Shown piece by piece: positions 4,989-12,723 of a DNA stretch of 14,661 nucleotides. The translations under genes and the position numbers were made by a program. Position 1 is the first letter of the stretch; every line of letters begins with the position of its first letter. The notes under the pieces were generated by a model. The model had not been told where the DNA came from and ran no database searches. It saw nothing but the letters and a program-made list of their open reading frames with translations. Source of the DNA: an uncultured Oscillibacter sp. (GTDB taxonomy: Bacteria; Bacillota; Clostridia; Oscillospirales; Oscillospiraceae); the NCBI GenBank assembly GCA_900550685.1, contig URTS01000037.1, forward strand, positions 1-14,661, written 5' to 3'.

Positions 4989-6440
4989 ATGGATGTGACG
5001 GATAAGCTCAATATGACCATGCTCTGCGACTTTTATGAGCTGACCATGGGCAACGGCTATTTTGAGGCGGGCCTTCAGGACCGGATTACCTACTTTGACG
5101 TCTTTTTCCGGGAGGTCCCGGATCACGGCGGCTACGCCATCTGTGCGGGCCTGGACCGGATCATTTCCTATATTGAAGACCTGCATTTCAGCGAAGAGGA
5201 TATTGACTATCTCCGGGGCAAGAACCTCTTTTCTGAAAAGTTCCTGGATTATCTGCGGAATTTCCGGTTTACCGGCGATATCTGGGCCATTCCGGAGGGT
5301 ACGCCCATCTTCCCCCGGGAGCCGGTAATCACCGTCCGGGCCCCGGCCATTCAGGCCCAGCTGGTGGAGACCTTCCTGCTGCTGATCTTCAATCACCAGA
5401 GCCTCATCGCCACCAAGGCCAACCGCATCGTCCGGGCCGCGGAGGGCCGGGTGGTGCTGGAATTCGGCTCCCGCCGGGCCCAGGGTACCGACGCTGCCAT
5501 CTCCGGCGCACGGGCGGCCTTTATCGGCGGCTGCAAGGGCACGGCCTGCACCATTTCCGACCAGCTGTTCGGCGTGCCTGCCGGCGGCACTATGGCCCAC
5601 GCCTGGGTCCAGATGTTCGACTCGGAATATGAGGCCTTCAAGGCCTACTGCGAAATTTTCCCCACCAACGCCACGCTGCTGGTGGATACCTACAACACCC
5701 TCAAGTCTGGTGTGCCCAATGCCATCAAGGCCTTCAACGAGGTCCTGAGGCCCCGGGGCATTACCAAGTGCGGCATCCGGCTGGATTCCGGCGACATTGC
5801 CTATCTCACCAAGGAGGCACGGCGGATGCTGGACGAGGCGGGCTGGGAAAGCTGCAAGATCTCCGCGTCCAACTCCCTGGATGAATACATCATTCAGGAC
5901 ATTCTGCGTCAGGGAGCCAAGGTGGACCTTTTCGGCGTGGGTGAACGGATGATCACCAGCAAGAGCGATCCCGTGTTCGGCGGTGTTTACAAGCTGGCAG
6001 CCGTGGAGAAGGATGACGGCACCATCGTGCCCAAAATCAAGATCAGCGAAAATGTGGGCAAGATCACCAACCCCCACTTCAAGAAGGTCTACCGTATTTT
6101 CGACAAGGCTACCGGCAAGGCGGAGGCCGATTACATCGCCCTGTGGGACGAGGTGATGGACGAGTCCAAGCCCATGGAGCTGTTTGACCCGGCCGCCACC
6201 TGGAAGCGGCGGGTGTACGAGGACTACACCATCAAGCCTCTGCAGGAGCAGATCTTTGCCGGCGGTAAGCCAGTGTACCGCCGGCCCAGCCTGGAGGAGA
6301 TCCAGCGGTACTGCCAGGAGCAGGTGGACACCCTGTGGGATACGGTGAAGCGGTTTGAAAATCCCCACAACTACTATGTGGACCTGAGCCAGAAGCTCTG
6401 GGATATCAAGCAGGAACTGCTGCGGGCAGGGAACTGCTGA
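4989..6440 (+). CDS. pncB: Nicotinate phosphoribosyltransferase
   Basis: The enzyme joins nicotinate to PRPP, with ATP hydrolysis, to give nicotinate mononucleotide in NAD salvage. The 483-residue product has the length of the long Firmicute subfamily rather than the about 400 of E. coli PncB. Landmarks are TDKLNMTMLCDFYELTMGNG at the N-terminus, EFGSRRAQGTDAA (158-170, PRPP/nicotinate site), PAGGTMAHAWVQMF with His204 (the residue phosphorylated in the family), CGIRLDSGDIAYL and ISASNSLDEY, and VDLFGVGERM (phosphate-binding strand). The C-terminal segment with DYTIKPLQEQIFAGGKPVYR is typical of this subfamily. The ATG at 4989 is chosen because AAGGAG ends 7 nt before it; the frame stays open upstream to 4908 but that runs through the promoter. 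An imperfect hairpin follows at 6485-6522. Confidence 0.97.
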   Translation: MDVTDKLNMTMLCDFYELTMGNGYFEAGLQDRITYFDVFFREVPDHGGYAICAGLDRIISYIEDLHFSEEDIDYLRGKNLFSEKFLDYLRNFRFTGDIWAIPEGTPIFPREPVITVRAPAIQAQLVETFLLLIFNHQSLIATKANRIVRAAEGRVVLEFGSRRAQGTDAAISGARAAFIGGCKGTACTISDQLFGVPAGGTMAHAWVQMFDSEYEAFKAYCEIFPTNATLLVDTYNTLKSGVPNAIKAFNEVLRPRGITKCGIRLDSGDIAYLTKEARRMLDEAGWESCKISASNSLDEYIIQDILRQGAKVDLFGVGERMITSKSDPVFGGVYKLAAVEKDDGTIVPKIKISENVGKITNPHFKKVYRIFDKATGKAEADYIALWDEVMDESKPMELFDPAATWKRRVYEDYTIKPLQEQIFAGGKPVYRRPSLEEIQRYCQEQVDTLWDTVKRFENPHNYYVDLSQKLWDIKQELLRAGNC

Positions 6441-6484
6441 GAAAAAGGAATGGGCGGCCCTCTGCTGCCCGGCGTATAAACGAT

Positions 6485-6522
6485 GTACCCCCGGAAGGCA
6501 GAATTTTGCCGTCTGGGGGTAC
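6485..6522. repeat. Imperfect inverted repeat between pncB and fprA
   Basis: GTACCCCC (6485-6492) pairs with GGGGGTAC (6515-6522), and the pairing continues inward (GGA...GGCA with TGCC...TCT) to about 17 pairs with one A/G mismatch and an AATT loop. The right arm ends one base before the fprA -35 box. The only T-run nearby is TTTT at 6529-6532, inside the promoter spacer, so it could be a pncB terminator or an operator. Confidence 0.6.
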
Positions 6523-6551
6523 TGGACATTTTCGGAAAAATCAGGTAAAAT
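6523..6551 (+). promoter_or_regulatory. Promoter of fprA
   Basis: The -35 is TGGACA (6523-6528, one mismatch to consensus), the -10 is TAAAAT (6546-6551), and the spacer is 17 bp. The start would be near 6558, leaving a leader of about 38 nt and an AGGAGG ribosome site (6583-6588) 7 nt before the ATG. Confidence 0.7.
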
Positions 6552-6595
6552 ATGGGCGCTGAAAATATTCTCATTTGCACACAGGAGGAACTGAT

Positions 6596-7807
6596 ATGCA
6601 CTGCACAAAGAAGATCACATCCGACCTTATCTGGCTGGGAGGCTCCGACCGCCGCCTGGCCCTGTTTGAAAATGTGTACCCCATTCCCCGGGGCGTTTCC
6701 TATAACGCCTATCTGATCCGGGACGAAAAAACGGCCCTGCTGGACACGGTGGACCAGGCCATTGCGGAGCGGTTCTTTGAAAACCTGGAATATGCCCTCC
6801 AGGGCCGGGAACTGAACTACGTTGTGGTCAACCACATGGAGCCGGACCATGCCGCCACCCTGGGCGAGGTGCTGAGCCGCCACCCGGAGGCCACCGTCAT
6901 CGGCAACGCCAAGACCCTGCCCATGATCCGCCAGTTCTTCCCAATGGAGGTGGAGGGCCGTTTCCAAGCGGTGAAGGAGGGGGACACCCTGTCCCTGGGC
7001 CGCCATGAGCTGACCTTTGTCATGGCCCCTCTGGTCCACTGGCCGGAGGTCATGATGACCTATGACACCACGGAAAAGGCTCTGTTCTGCGCCGATGCCT
7101 TCGGTACCTTCGGCACCATGGACGGCAACATTTTTGCCGATGAGGTGAACTTTGAGCGGGAATGGCTGGACGATGCCCGCCGATACTACACCAACATTGT
7201 GGGCAAGTACGGCACCCCGGTGCAGAACGTGCTGAAAAAGGCGGCCGGGCTGGATATCCAGTATCTCTGCCCCCTCCACGGCCCCGTCTGGCGGAAAAAC
7301 ATCGGCTGGTTCCTGGAGAAGTACAAGCGCTGGAGCACCTACACCCCGGAGGCCTGGACCGCCGCCATTTTCTGCGGCTCTATCTACGGCCACACGGAGA
7401 ATGCCTGTGAGATCCTGGCATCCCGCCTGGCGGAAAAGGGCGTCCAGCATGTGAAAATCTTCGATGTGTCCCACACCGATGTGTCCGAGCAGGTCAGCGC
7501 CGCCTTCCAGTGCAGCCATCTGGTGTTTGCCAGCGCCACCTATAACGGCGGCATCTACACGCCCATGGAGACGCTGCTGCTGGAGCTGAAGGCCCACGCC
7601 CTCCAGAACCGCACCGTGGCCCTCATCGAGAATGGCAGCTGGGGCCCCACCGCCGCCCGGCTCATGGCCAAGCATCTGGAGGAGATGAAAGGCATGACCC
7701 AGATCGCCCCGCCCATCACCATCCGGTCTTCCGTGAAGGAGGAGCAGTACCGGCAGTTGGAGGAGTTGGCGGACGCCATCGCCGCGGACATTGCCGCCGA
7801 GGAATAA
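6596..7807 (+). CDS. fprA: FprA-type flavodiiron protein (O2/NO reductase)
   Basis: The 403-residue class A flavodiiron protein reduces oxygen to water and/or nitric oxide to nitrous oxide, protecting anaerobes. The N-terminal beta-lactamase-like domain holds the complete diiron ligand set: His80, Glu82 and Asp84 in NHMEPDH, His148 in LVHWPEV, Asp167 in FCADAFG and His228 in CPLHGP. This is the spacing of Moorella FprA. The C-terminal flavodoxin domain starts at about 255 with the FMN phosphate loop CGSIYGHTENA (260-270); His replaces the more usual Asn there. TYNGGIYTPM and ENGSWGPTAAR complete the FMN site. No rubredoxin domain is fused, so an external electron donor is needed and none is encoded here. 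The start at 6596 follows AGGAGG by 7 nt. The gene has its own promoter and a terminator shared with convergent asnA. Confidence 0.97.
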   Translation: MHCTKKITSDLIWLGGSDRRLALFENVYPIPRGVSYNAYLIRDEKTALLDTVDQAIAERFFENLEYALQGRELNYVVVNHMEPDHAATLGEVLSRHPEATVIGNAKTLPMIRQFFPMEVEGRFQAVKEGDTLSLGRHELTFVMAPLVHWPEVMMTYDTTEKALFCADAFGTFGTMDGNIFADEVNFEREWLDDARRYYTNIVGKYGTPVQNVLKKAAGLDIQYLCPLHGPVWRKNIGWFLEKYKRWSTYTPEAWTAAIFCGSIYGHTENACEILASRLAEKGVQHVKIFDVSHTDVSEQVSAAFQCSHLVFASATYNGGIYTPMETLLLELKAHALQNRTVALIENGSWGPTAARLMAKHLEEMKGMTQIAPPITIRSSVKEEQYRQLEELADAIAADIAAEE

Positions 7808-7818
7808 GAACAGCAGAA

Positions 7819-7855
7819 AGCCGCCCCCGGAAGATTCCGAGGGCGGCTGTGTTTT
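7819..7855. terminator. Terminator between fprA and asnA
   Basis: AGCCGCCC (7819-7826) pairs with GGGCGGCT (7841-7848), with an inner CGGAA/TTCCG stem after a single C-A mismatch and a GA turn. It is followed by GTGTTTT on the plus strand and by a weaker TTTCTGCTGTTCTT on the minus strand. The asnA stop lies only 5 bases beyond, so the two converging genes share the element. Confidence 0.8.
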
Positions 7856-7859
7856 GCGT

Positions 7860-8870
7860 TTACAGCAGGATAATGCCCGCTTCCTCGCACTGTTTCATGG
7901 TGTCGGCGTCCCAGATACTGGCCTGGACCTCACCGATGTGGCAGGTGCCGATCATCAGCATGCACAGGCGGCTTTGTCCGATGCCGCCGCCGATGGTCAG
8001 GGGCAGTTCGCCGTTCAGCAGCATTTTGTGGAAGGGCAGCTCCGCCCGCTCCTCGCACCCGGCCAGCTTCAGCTGGCGGGCCATGGATTCCTCATCCACC
8101 CGGATGCCCATGGAGGAGATCTCAAAGGACCGCTCCAGAATGGGGTTCCACATGAGAATGTCGCCGTTGAGGGCCCAGTCGTCATAGTCGGGGGCACGGC
8201 CGTCATGCTTTTCGCCGGATCTCAGCTTGCCGCCGATCTGCATGAGGAACACGGTGTGGTGCTCGGCGCAGATGGCGTGCTCCCGCTCCTTGGGGGTCTT
8301 GTCCGGCCAGCGGTCCTCCAGCTCCTGGGTGGTGACGAAGTACACCTCCCGGTCCAGCTTTACCCGCAGGCTGGGGAAGGCCACGTTCAATGCTTCGCTG
8401 GTCTCACACACGGCGGAGACGATGGCCCGGACGGTGGCCTTCAGATAGGCCTCGTTCCGGTCCTCCCGGGAGATGATCTTCTCCCAGTCCCACTGGTCCA
8501 CATAGACGGAGTGGATGTTGTCCAGATCCTCCTCGTCCCGGCGGATGGCGTTCATATCGGTGTAAAGGCCCTTGCCCACGTGGAAGCCGTAGCGCTTCAG
8601 GGCCAGGCGCTTCCACTTGGCCAGGGAGTGGACCACCTCGGCGTCCTTGCCCACGCCGGGGATATCGAAGCTGACGGGGCGCTCCACGCCGTTGAGGTTG
8701 TCGTTCAGACCGGAGTCGGAGGCCACGAACAGGGGGGCGGACACCCGGCGCAGGTTCAGGGCGTTGGAAAGGTTGGTCTGAAAGGATTCTTTGATAAAGG
8801 CAATGGCCCGCTGCAATTCATAGTTGGGCAGGGGGGCCTTGTAGCCCTGGGGGATCACAAGAGTGCTCAT
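7860..8870 (-). CDS. asnA: Aspartate-ammonia ligase (asparagine synthetase A)
   Basis: The 336-residue enzyme makes asparagine from aspartate, ATP and free ammonia, passing through aspartyl-AMP. The fold is that of class II aminoacyl-tRNA synthetases, especially AspRS/AsnRS. The sequence is AsnA throughout: GLNDNLNGVERPVSFD, AEVVHSLAKWKRLAL, GLYTDMNAIRRDEE, NIHSVYVDQWDWEKII, GGKLRSGEKHDGRAPDYDDW, and the motif 3-like GGGIGQSRLCMLML-type block (GGGIGQSR at 294-301, its Arg contacting ATP). The length is standard (about 330-340). AAGGAG (8883-8878) sits 7 nt from the ATG. It is 22 nt downstream of gltX in the same direction and very likely cotranscribed. Dependence on ammonia rather than glutamine suits an ammonia-rich, for example intestinal, habitat. 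Confidence 0.97.
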   Translation of the reverse strand: MSTLVIPQGYKAPLPNYELQRAIAFIKESFQTNLSNALNLRRVSAPLFVASDSGLNDNLNGVERPVSFDIPGVGKDAEVVHSLAKWKRLALKRYGFHVGKGLYTDMNAIRRDEEDLDNIHSVYVDQWDWEKIISREDRNEAYLKATVRAIVSAVCETSEALNVAFPSLRVKLDREVYFVTTQELEDRWPDKTPKEREHAICAEHHTVFLMQIGGKLRSGEKHDGRAPDYDDWALNGDILMWNPILERSFEISSMGIRVDEESMARQLKLAGCEERAELPFHKMLLNGELPLTIGGGIGQSRLCMLMIGTCHIGEVQASIWDADTMKQCEEAGIILL

Positions 8871-8892
8871 AAAAAGGCTCCTTCTTTCTCGG

Positions 8893-10380
8893 TTAGTTCA
8901 GCTTGTCCAGTCCCAGACGGAGACGGCGCAATGTCTCCTCCCGGCCCAGCAGGTGGCAGATCTCCACGGCGCCGCCGGGGGTCACCAGCTTGCCGGCAGC
9001 GGCAATGCGGACGGGCCACATCAGCGTGGCGTTCTTGACCTCCAGCTTGGCGGCCAGGTCGATGAGGGTGTCGTGGATGGCGTCCGCGGTCCAGTCGGAA
9101 ATAGCTTCCAGGGCAGGGATGGCGGCTTCCAGCATGGCCTTGGACACTTCGGGATTGGTCTTGGACTTCTTATTGGTGAAGAACTCTACGCCGTAGTCCG
9201 GCAGCGCGTCGAAGAAGTCCACCTTTTCGGGGATTTCCGTCAGCTTTTCACACCGGGCCTGGAGCAGGGCGGCGATCCCGGCGGCATCGATATCCGGATT
9301 CTTCACGGCCTGCCGGATGTAGGGCTCTGCCGCCTTGGCAAAGGCGGCGGGCTCCATGGCCCGGAGGTAGGTGGCGTTGAAATAGGTGAGCTTTTCAATG
9401 TCGAAAATAGCGGGGGACTTGGAGATGCCGGCGATATCGAACACCTTCACCAGCTCGTCCAGGGAGAAGATCTCCTGCTCGGCAAACTCGCCCTTGGGGG
9501 CCCAGCCCAGCAGGGCCACATAGTTCAAAATGGCGTCCGTCAGGTAGCCCTGGGCCTTCAGGTCCTCGTAGGAGGGGTCGCCGTGGCGCTTGCTCATCTT
9601 GTTGTGCTGGTCCCGCATAACGGGGGAGCAGTGGACGTAGGTGGGGACCTCCCAGCCGAAGGCCTCGTACAGCAGATTGTACTTAGGCGCGGAGGAGAGG
9701 TACTCGCTGCCCCGGACCACGTGGGTAATGCCCATGAGGTGGTCGTCCACCACGTTGGCGAAGTTGTAGGTGGGCAGGCCGTCCCGCTTCAGCAGCACCT
9801 GGTCGTCCAGGGTCTTGTTTTCCACGGTGATGTCACCGAAGGAAACGTCGTGGAAGGTGGTGGTGCCCTCATGGGGAATCCGCTGGCGGATGACATAGGG
9901 CTTTCCGGCGGCCAGGTTGGCGGCTACCTCCTCAGCGCTCAGGCTCCGGCAGGGATCGTCCGCCCGGTCAAATTCACCGGAATCCTCCTCGGACTCCTCT
10001 TTTTCGCAGAAGCAGTAGTAGGCCGCGCCTTTTTCCACCAGCAGCTGGGCATAGGGCAGGTACAACTCCCGGCGCTCAGACTGGATGTAGGGGCCGGTGG
10101 GGCCGCCCACATCGGGGCCTTCGTCGTGGTCCAGGCCGCACTCCTTCATGGTGCGGTAGATGACGTCCGTAGCGCCCTCCACCAGACGGCCCTGGTCCGT
10201 ATCCTCGATCCGGAGGATAAAGGTGCCCCCGGCGTGCCGGGCAATGAGCCAGGTGTACAGGGCGGTGCGCAGGTTGCCCACGTGCATATAGCCGGTGGGG
10301 GAGGGGGCGAACCGGGTGCGGACCTTCCCCTTGGGGATGCGGGCCTCCATATCCTCAAAAAACTTCATATCCAACGCCAT
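8893..10380 (-). CDS. gltX: Glutamyl-tRNA synthetase
   Basis: This is a class I synthetase that charges tRNA-Glu; the 495-residue length is usual. The N-terminal catalytic core has VRTRFAPSPTGYMHVGNLRT (HIGH-equivalent HVGN at 33-36), RIEDTDQGR and, at 261-265, the KMSKR loop. Cys123 and Cys125 in YYCFCEKEE together with Cys144 in DDPCR form the zinc-binding element of the insertion domain. The all-helical anticodon-binding domain follows and ends LLGREETLRRLRLGLDKLN. The start at 10380 is preferred because GGAGG (10393-10389) is 8 nt upstream; a second in-frame ATG at 10395 overlaps that ribosome site. It is the first gene of an operon with asnA. I see no GatCAB genes nearby, so whether this enzyme also mischarges tRNA-Gln cannot be judged here. 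Confidence 0.97.
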   Translation of the reverse strand: MALDMKFFEDMEARIPKGKVRTRFAPSPTGYMHVGNLRTALYTWLIARHAGGTFILRIEDTDQGRLVEGATDVIYRTMKECGLDHDEGPDVGGPTGPYIQSERRELYLPYAQLLVEKGAAYYCFCEKEESEEDSGEFDRADDPCRSLSAEEVAANLAAGKPYVIRQRIPHEGTTTFHDVSFGDITVENKTLDDQVLLKRDGLPTYNFANVVDDHLMGITHVVRGSEYLSSAPKYNLLYEAFGWEVPTYVHCSPVMRDQHNKMSKRHGDPSYEDLKAQGYLTDAILNYVALLGWAPKGEFAEQEIFSLDELVKVFDIAGISKSPAIFDIEKLTYFNATYLRAMEPAAFAKAAEPYIRQAVKNPDIDAAGIAALLQARCEKLTEIPEKVDFFDALPDYGVEFFTNKKSKTNPEVSKAMLEAAIPALEAISDWTADAIHDTLIDLAAKLEVKNATLMWPVRIAAAGKLVTPGGAVEICHLLGREETLRRLRLGLDKLN

Positions 10381-10388
10381 GAATGATA

Positions 10389-10393
10389 CCTCC
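10389..10393 (-). promoter_or_regulatory. Ribosome site that decides the gltX start
   Basis: On the minus strand GGAGG lies 8 nt before ATG 10380 (MALDMKFF) and immediately after, overlapping, an in-frame ATG at 10395. The downstream ATG is therefore the functional start. Confidence 0.8.
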
Positions 10394-10424
10394 ATGTCAA
10401 AATGTACGTAATTTTACAAAATAC

Positions 10425-10453
10425 ATTATCCCTATTTTAACGGGGAAAGTCAA
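10425..10453 (-). promoter_or_regulatory. Promoter of the gltX-asnA operon
   Basis: On the minus strand the -35 is TTGACT (10453-10448), the -10 is GATAAT (10430-10425), and the spacer is 17 bp. The predicted leader is about 38 nt, too short for a T-box riboswitch. Confidence 0.8.
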
Positions 10454-10462
10454 GAGTTCGGA

Positions 10463-10491
10463 TTGCAATTTTTGGGAGGAGGTGCTATACT
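10463..10491 (+). promoter_or_regulatory. Promoter of the trpS-tagO-wecB operon
   Basis: The -35 is TTGCAA (10463-10468), the -10 is TATACT (10486-10491), and the spacer is 17 bp. The -35 boxes of this and the gltX promoter are 9 bp apart, back to back. The leader of about 70 nt holds a short GCCGG-TTT-CCGGC hairpin (10526-10538) and no T-box consensus. Confidence 0.75.
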
Positions 10492-10567
10492 GTATCAGTT
10501 AAACTATATCTTTTCACGCACACCCGCCGGTTTCCGGCTGCAATACAGAAAAAATGAGGTATCGATC

Positions 10568-11575
10568 ATGGAAAACGAAGTTCAGAAAAAGAGAATTTTA
10601 AGCGGCATCCAGCCCTCCGGTGACCTGACCCTGGGTTCCTACCTGGGCGCCATCCGCAACTGGGCGGCTCTGGCCGATGAATATGACTGCTATTATATGA
10701 TGGCCGACATGCACACCATCACCGTGCGGCAGGTGCCTGCTGAGCTGCGGCGGCACACCCTGGTCCAGCTGGCGGCCTCTATCGCCAGCGGCCTGGACCC
10801 GGAGAAAAACGTGCTGTTTGTCCAGTCCCATGTGCCTGCCCACGCCCAGCTGGGCTGGGTGCTGGACTGCTACACCATGTTCGGTGAGCTGAGCCGCATG
10901 ACCCAGTTCAAGGATAAGTCCGCCAAGAACGCGGACAACATCAACGCGGGCCTCTTCACCTATCCGGCCCTGATGGCGGCGGACATCCTGCTCTATCAGG
11001 CGGATCTGGTTCCCGTTGGCGGCGACCAGAAGCAGCATGTGGAGATATGCCGGGACATTGCCACCCGCTTCAACGGCATCTACGGCGAAACCTTCAAGTT
11101 GCCGGATCCCTACATTCCCCAGGTGGGCGCCCGGATCATGAGCCTTACCAGCCCCAACAGCAAGATGAGCAAGTCCGATAAGGACCAGAACGGCTGCATT
11201 TACATGCTGGAAAAGCCGGAGGACATTCTGCGCAAGTTCAAGAAGGCGGTCACCGACTCCGACGCCTGCGTCCGTTTTGACCCGGAGAACAAGCCCGGCG
11301 TTTCCAACCTGATGCAGATCTACTCCGTGGCTACCGGCAAGAGCTACGAGGCCATTGAGCAGGAGTTCGCGGGCCAGGGCTATGGCAGCTTCAAAGCCGC
11401 CGTGGGCGAGTCCGTGGTGGAACTGCTGCGGCCCATCCGGGAGGAGACGGAGCATCTGCTGGCAGACAAGGCGTATCTGGAGAGCGTGTACCGCGCCGGT
11501 GCGGAGAAGGCGGCCTATGTGGCCAACCGCACGCTGTCCAAGGTCTATAAAAAAGTGGGCTTCCTGGCTCGGTAA
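10568..11575 (+). CDS. trpS: Tryptophanyl-tRNA synthetase
   Basis: This class I synthetase charges tRNA-Trp; 335 residues is the normal bacterial length (about 330). Landmarks in order are RILSGIQPSGDLTLGSYLGA (TLGS at 21-24 replaces HIGH, as is usual for TrpRS), MADMHT, LMAADILLYQADLVPVGGDQ with Asp139 in the tryptophan-binding AADILLY segment and the DQKQH motif, and KMSKS at 199-203. The C-terminal helical anticodon-binding part ends VYKKVGFLAR. GAGGT lies 7 nt before the ATG, which is a fair ribosome site. The frame extends upstream into the promoter, so the ATG at 10568 is preferred. It is the first gene of a tight operon: tagO begins 14 nt after its stop. Confidence 0.97.
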   Translation: MENEVQKKRILSGIQPSGDLTLGSYLGAIRNWAALADEYDCYYMMADMHTITVRQVPAELRRHTLVQLAASIASGLDPEKNVLFVQSHVPAHAQLGWVLDCYTMFGELSRMTQFKDKSAKNADNINAGLFTYPALMAADILLYQADLVPVGGDQKQHVEICRDIATRFNGIYGETFKLPDPYIPQVGARIMSLTSPNSKMSKSDKDQNGCIYMLEKPEDILRKFKKAVTDSDACVRFDPENKPGVSNLMQIYSVATGKSYEAIEQEFAGQGYGSFKAAVGESVVELLRPIREETEHLLADKAYLESVYRAGAEKAAYVANRTLSKVYKKVGFLAR

Positions 11576-11589
11576 ACTGCGGAGGAGAC

Positions 11590-12723
11590 ATGAAATTTGA
11601 TATGCAGCTGATGGCGCCGGTGGCGCTGGCTCTGCTGACGGCACTGGTGGTCAGCTTTCTCATGACCCCGGTGGTAAAGAGCTTTGCTTACAAGGTGGGC
11701 GCCATCGATGTGCCCAAGGACGAGCGGCGGATGCACCATAAGCCCATCCCCCGGCTGGGCGGACTGGCGATCTTTGCCGGATTCATGGCCAGCATCCTGC
11801 TGTTCGTGGATATCCGGCTGAATCCCCAGATGCAGAGTATTCTGCTGGGGGCGGTTATCATCGTGGTGCTGGGCGTGGTGGATGACATCATGGCCCTGCC
11901 CGCCAAGCTGAAATTCGTGGTGCAGATCGTGGCGGCGCTGATCCCGGCCCTGAACGGCGTGTCCATTCAGGCCCTATCCAACCCTAATCTTTTTTCCGCC
12001 AATGCCTACTGGGTGCTGAATTGGCTGTCCGTGCCCATTACGGTGCTGTGGATCGTGGGCATCACCAACGCGGTGAACCTGATCGACGGCCTGGACGGCC
12101 TGGCCAACGGCGTGTCGGCCATTTCCGCCGCCACGGTGCTGGTCATTGCCCTGATCTGCTCCGAAGCCCAGGTGGCCGTCGTGATGGCGGCTCTGGTGGG
12201 GGCCTGCGTGGGCTTCCTGCCCTATAACCTGAACCCCGCCAAGATGTTCATGGGCGATACGGGTGCCACCTTCCTGGGCTTTATCCTGGCCACCATGTCC
12301 ATCCAGGGCCTGTTCAAGTTCTACGCGGTGATCTCCTTTGCCGTGCCCTTCCTGATCCTGGGCCTGCCTATTTTCGACACGGCCTTTGCCATGATCCGCC
12401 GGATGGCCCACGGCCAGAGCCCCATGCACGCGGACCGGGGCCACATCCATCACCGGCTCATTGACATGGGCCTGAACCAGAAGCAGGCGGTGGCGACCTT
12501 GTACGTCATCTCTGGTATCCTGGGCCTGTCCGCCGTGGTGCTGACCACCGGCGGCGAGGCCAAGGCCATGCTGCTGCTGATCGCGCTGTGCATTGTGGCG
12601 GTGGTGGCCGCCCGGGTGGTGTTCCCCAAGGAAGTGAAGGAGGAGCTCCACGAAGAGCTGGAAGAATTGACGGAACTGGGACATCACGAGGAAAAAGACG
12701 AGCCGAAGGAGGAGAAGCCCTGA
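11590..12723 (+). CDS. tagO: Undecaprenyl-phosphate GlcNAc-1-phosphate transferase (TagO/WecA type, MraY family)
   Basis: This integral membrane enzyme transfers GlcNAc-1-phosphate from UDP-GlcNAc to undecaprenyl phosphate, the first committed step of wall teichoic acid and many other cell-surface polymers. The 377 residues form about ten or eleven membrane helices, beginning at residues 8-30. Family motifs are RMHHKPIPRLGGLAIF (47-62), GVVDDIMALPAK with the Asp98-Asp99 pair, NAVNLIDGLDGLANG (160-174), NPAKMFMGDTGATFLG with Asp223, and the cytosolic HADRGHIHHRLID (280-292), the His-rich loop that separates WecA/TagO from MraY. The C-terminal about 35 residues form a charged, Glu/Lys-rich cytosolic tail longer than usual. 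GGAGG sits only 4 nt before the ATG, closer than optimal; no better start is seen. The stop overlaps the next start by one base (TGATG), indicating translational coupling with wecB. Confidence 0.93.
   Translation: MKFDMQLMAPVALALLTALVVSFLMTPVVKSFAYKVGAIDVPKDERRMHHKPIPRLGGLAIFAGFMASILLFVDIRLNPQMQSILLGAVIIVVLGVVDDIMALPAKLKFVVQIVAALIPALNGVSIQALSNPNLFSANAYWVLNWLSVPITVLWIVGITNAVNLIDGLDGLANGVSAISAATVLVIALICSEAQVAVVMAALVGACVGFLPYNLNPAKMFMGDTGATFLGFILATMSIQGLFKFYAVISFAVPFLILGLPIFDTAFAMIRRMAHGQSPMHADRGHIHHRLIDMGLNQKQAVATLYVISGILGLSAVVLTTGGEAKAMLLLIALCIVAVVAARVVFPKEVKEELHEELEELTELGHHEEKDEPKEEKP

Noticed and set aside
8863..10386. A plus-strand open frame of about 500 codons opposite gltX, and similar long frames opposite pncB, tagO and fprA
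   Set aside because: They mirror strong GC codon bias of real genes, show low-complexity Gly/Val/His/Gln-rich products without family motifs, and lack ribosome sites.
10381..10567. T-box riboswitches for gltX or trpS
   Set aside because: The leaders are about 38 and 70 nt, and no AGGGTGGNACCGCG-like box or specifier-stem architecture is present.
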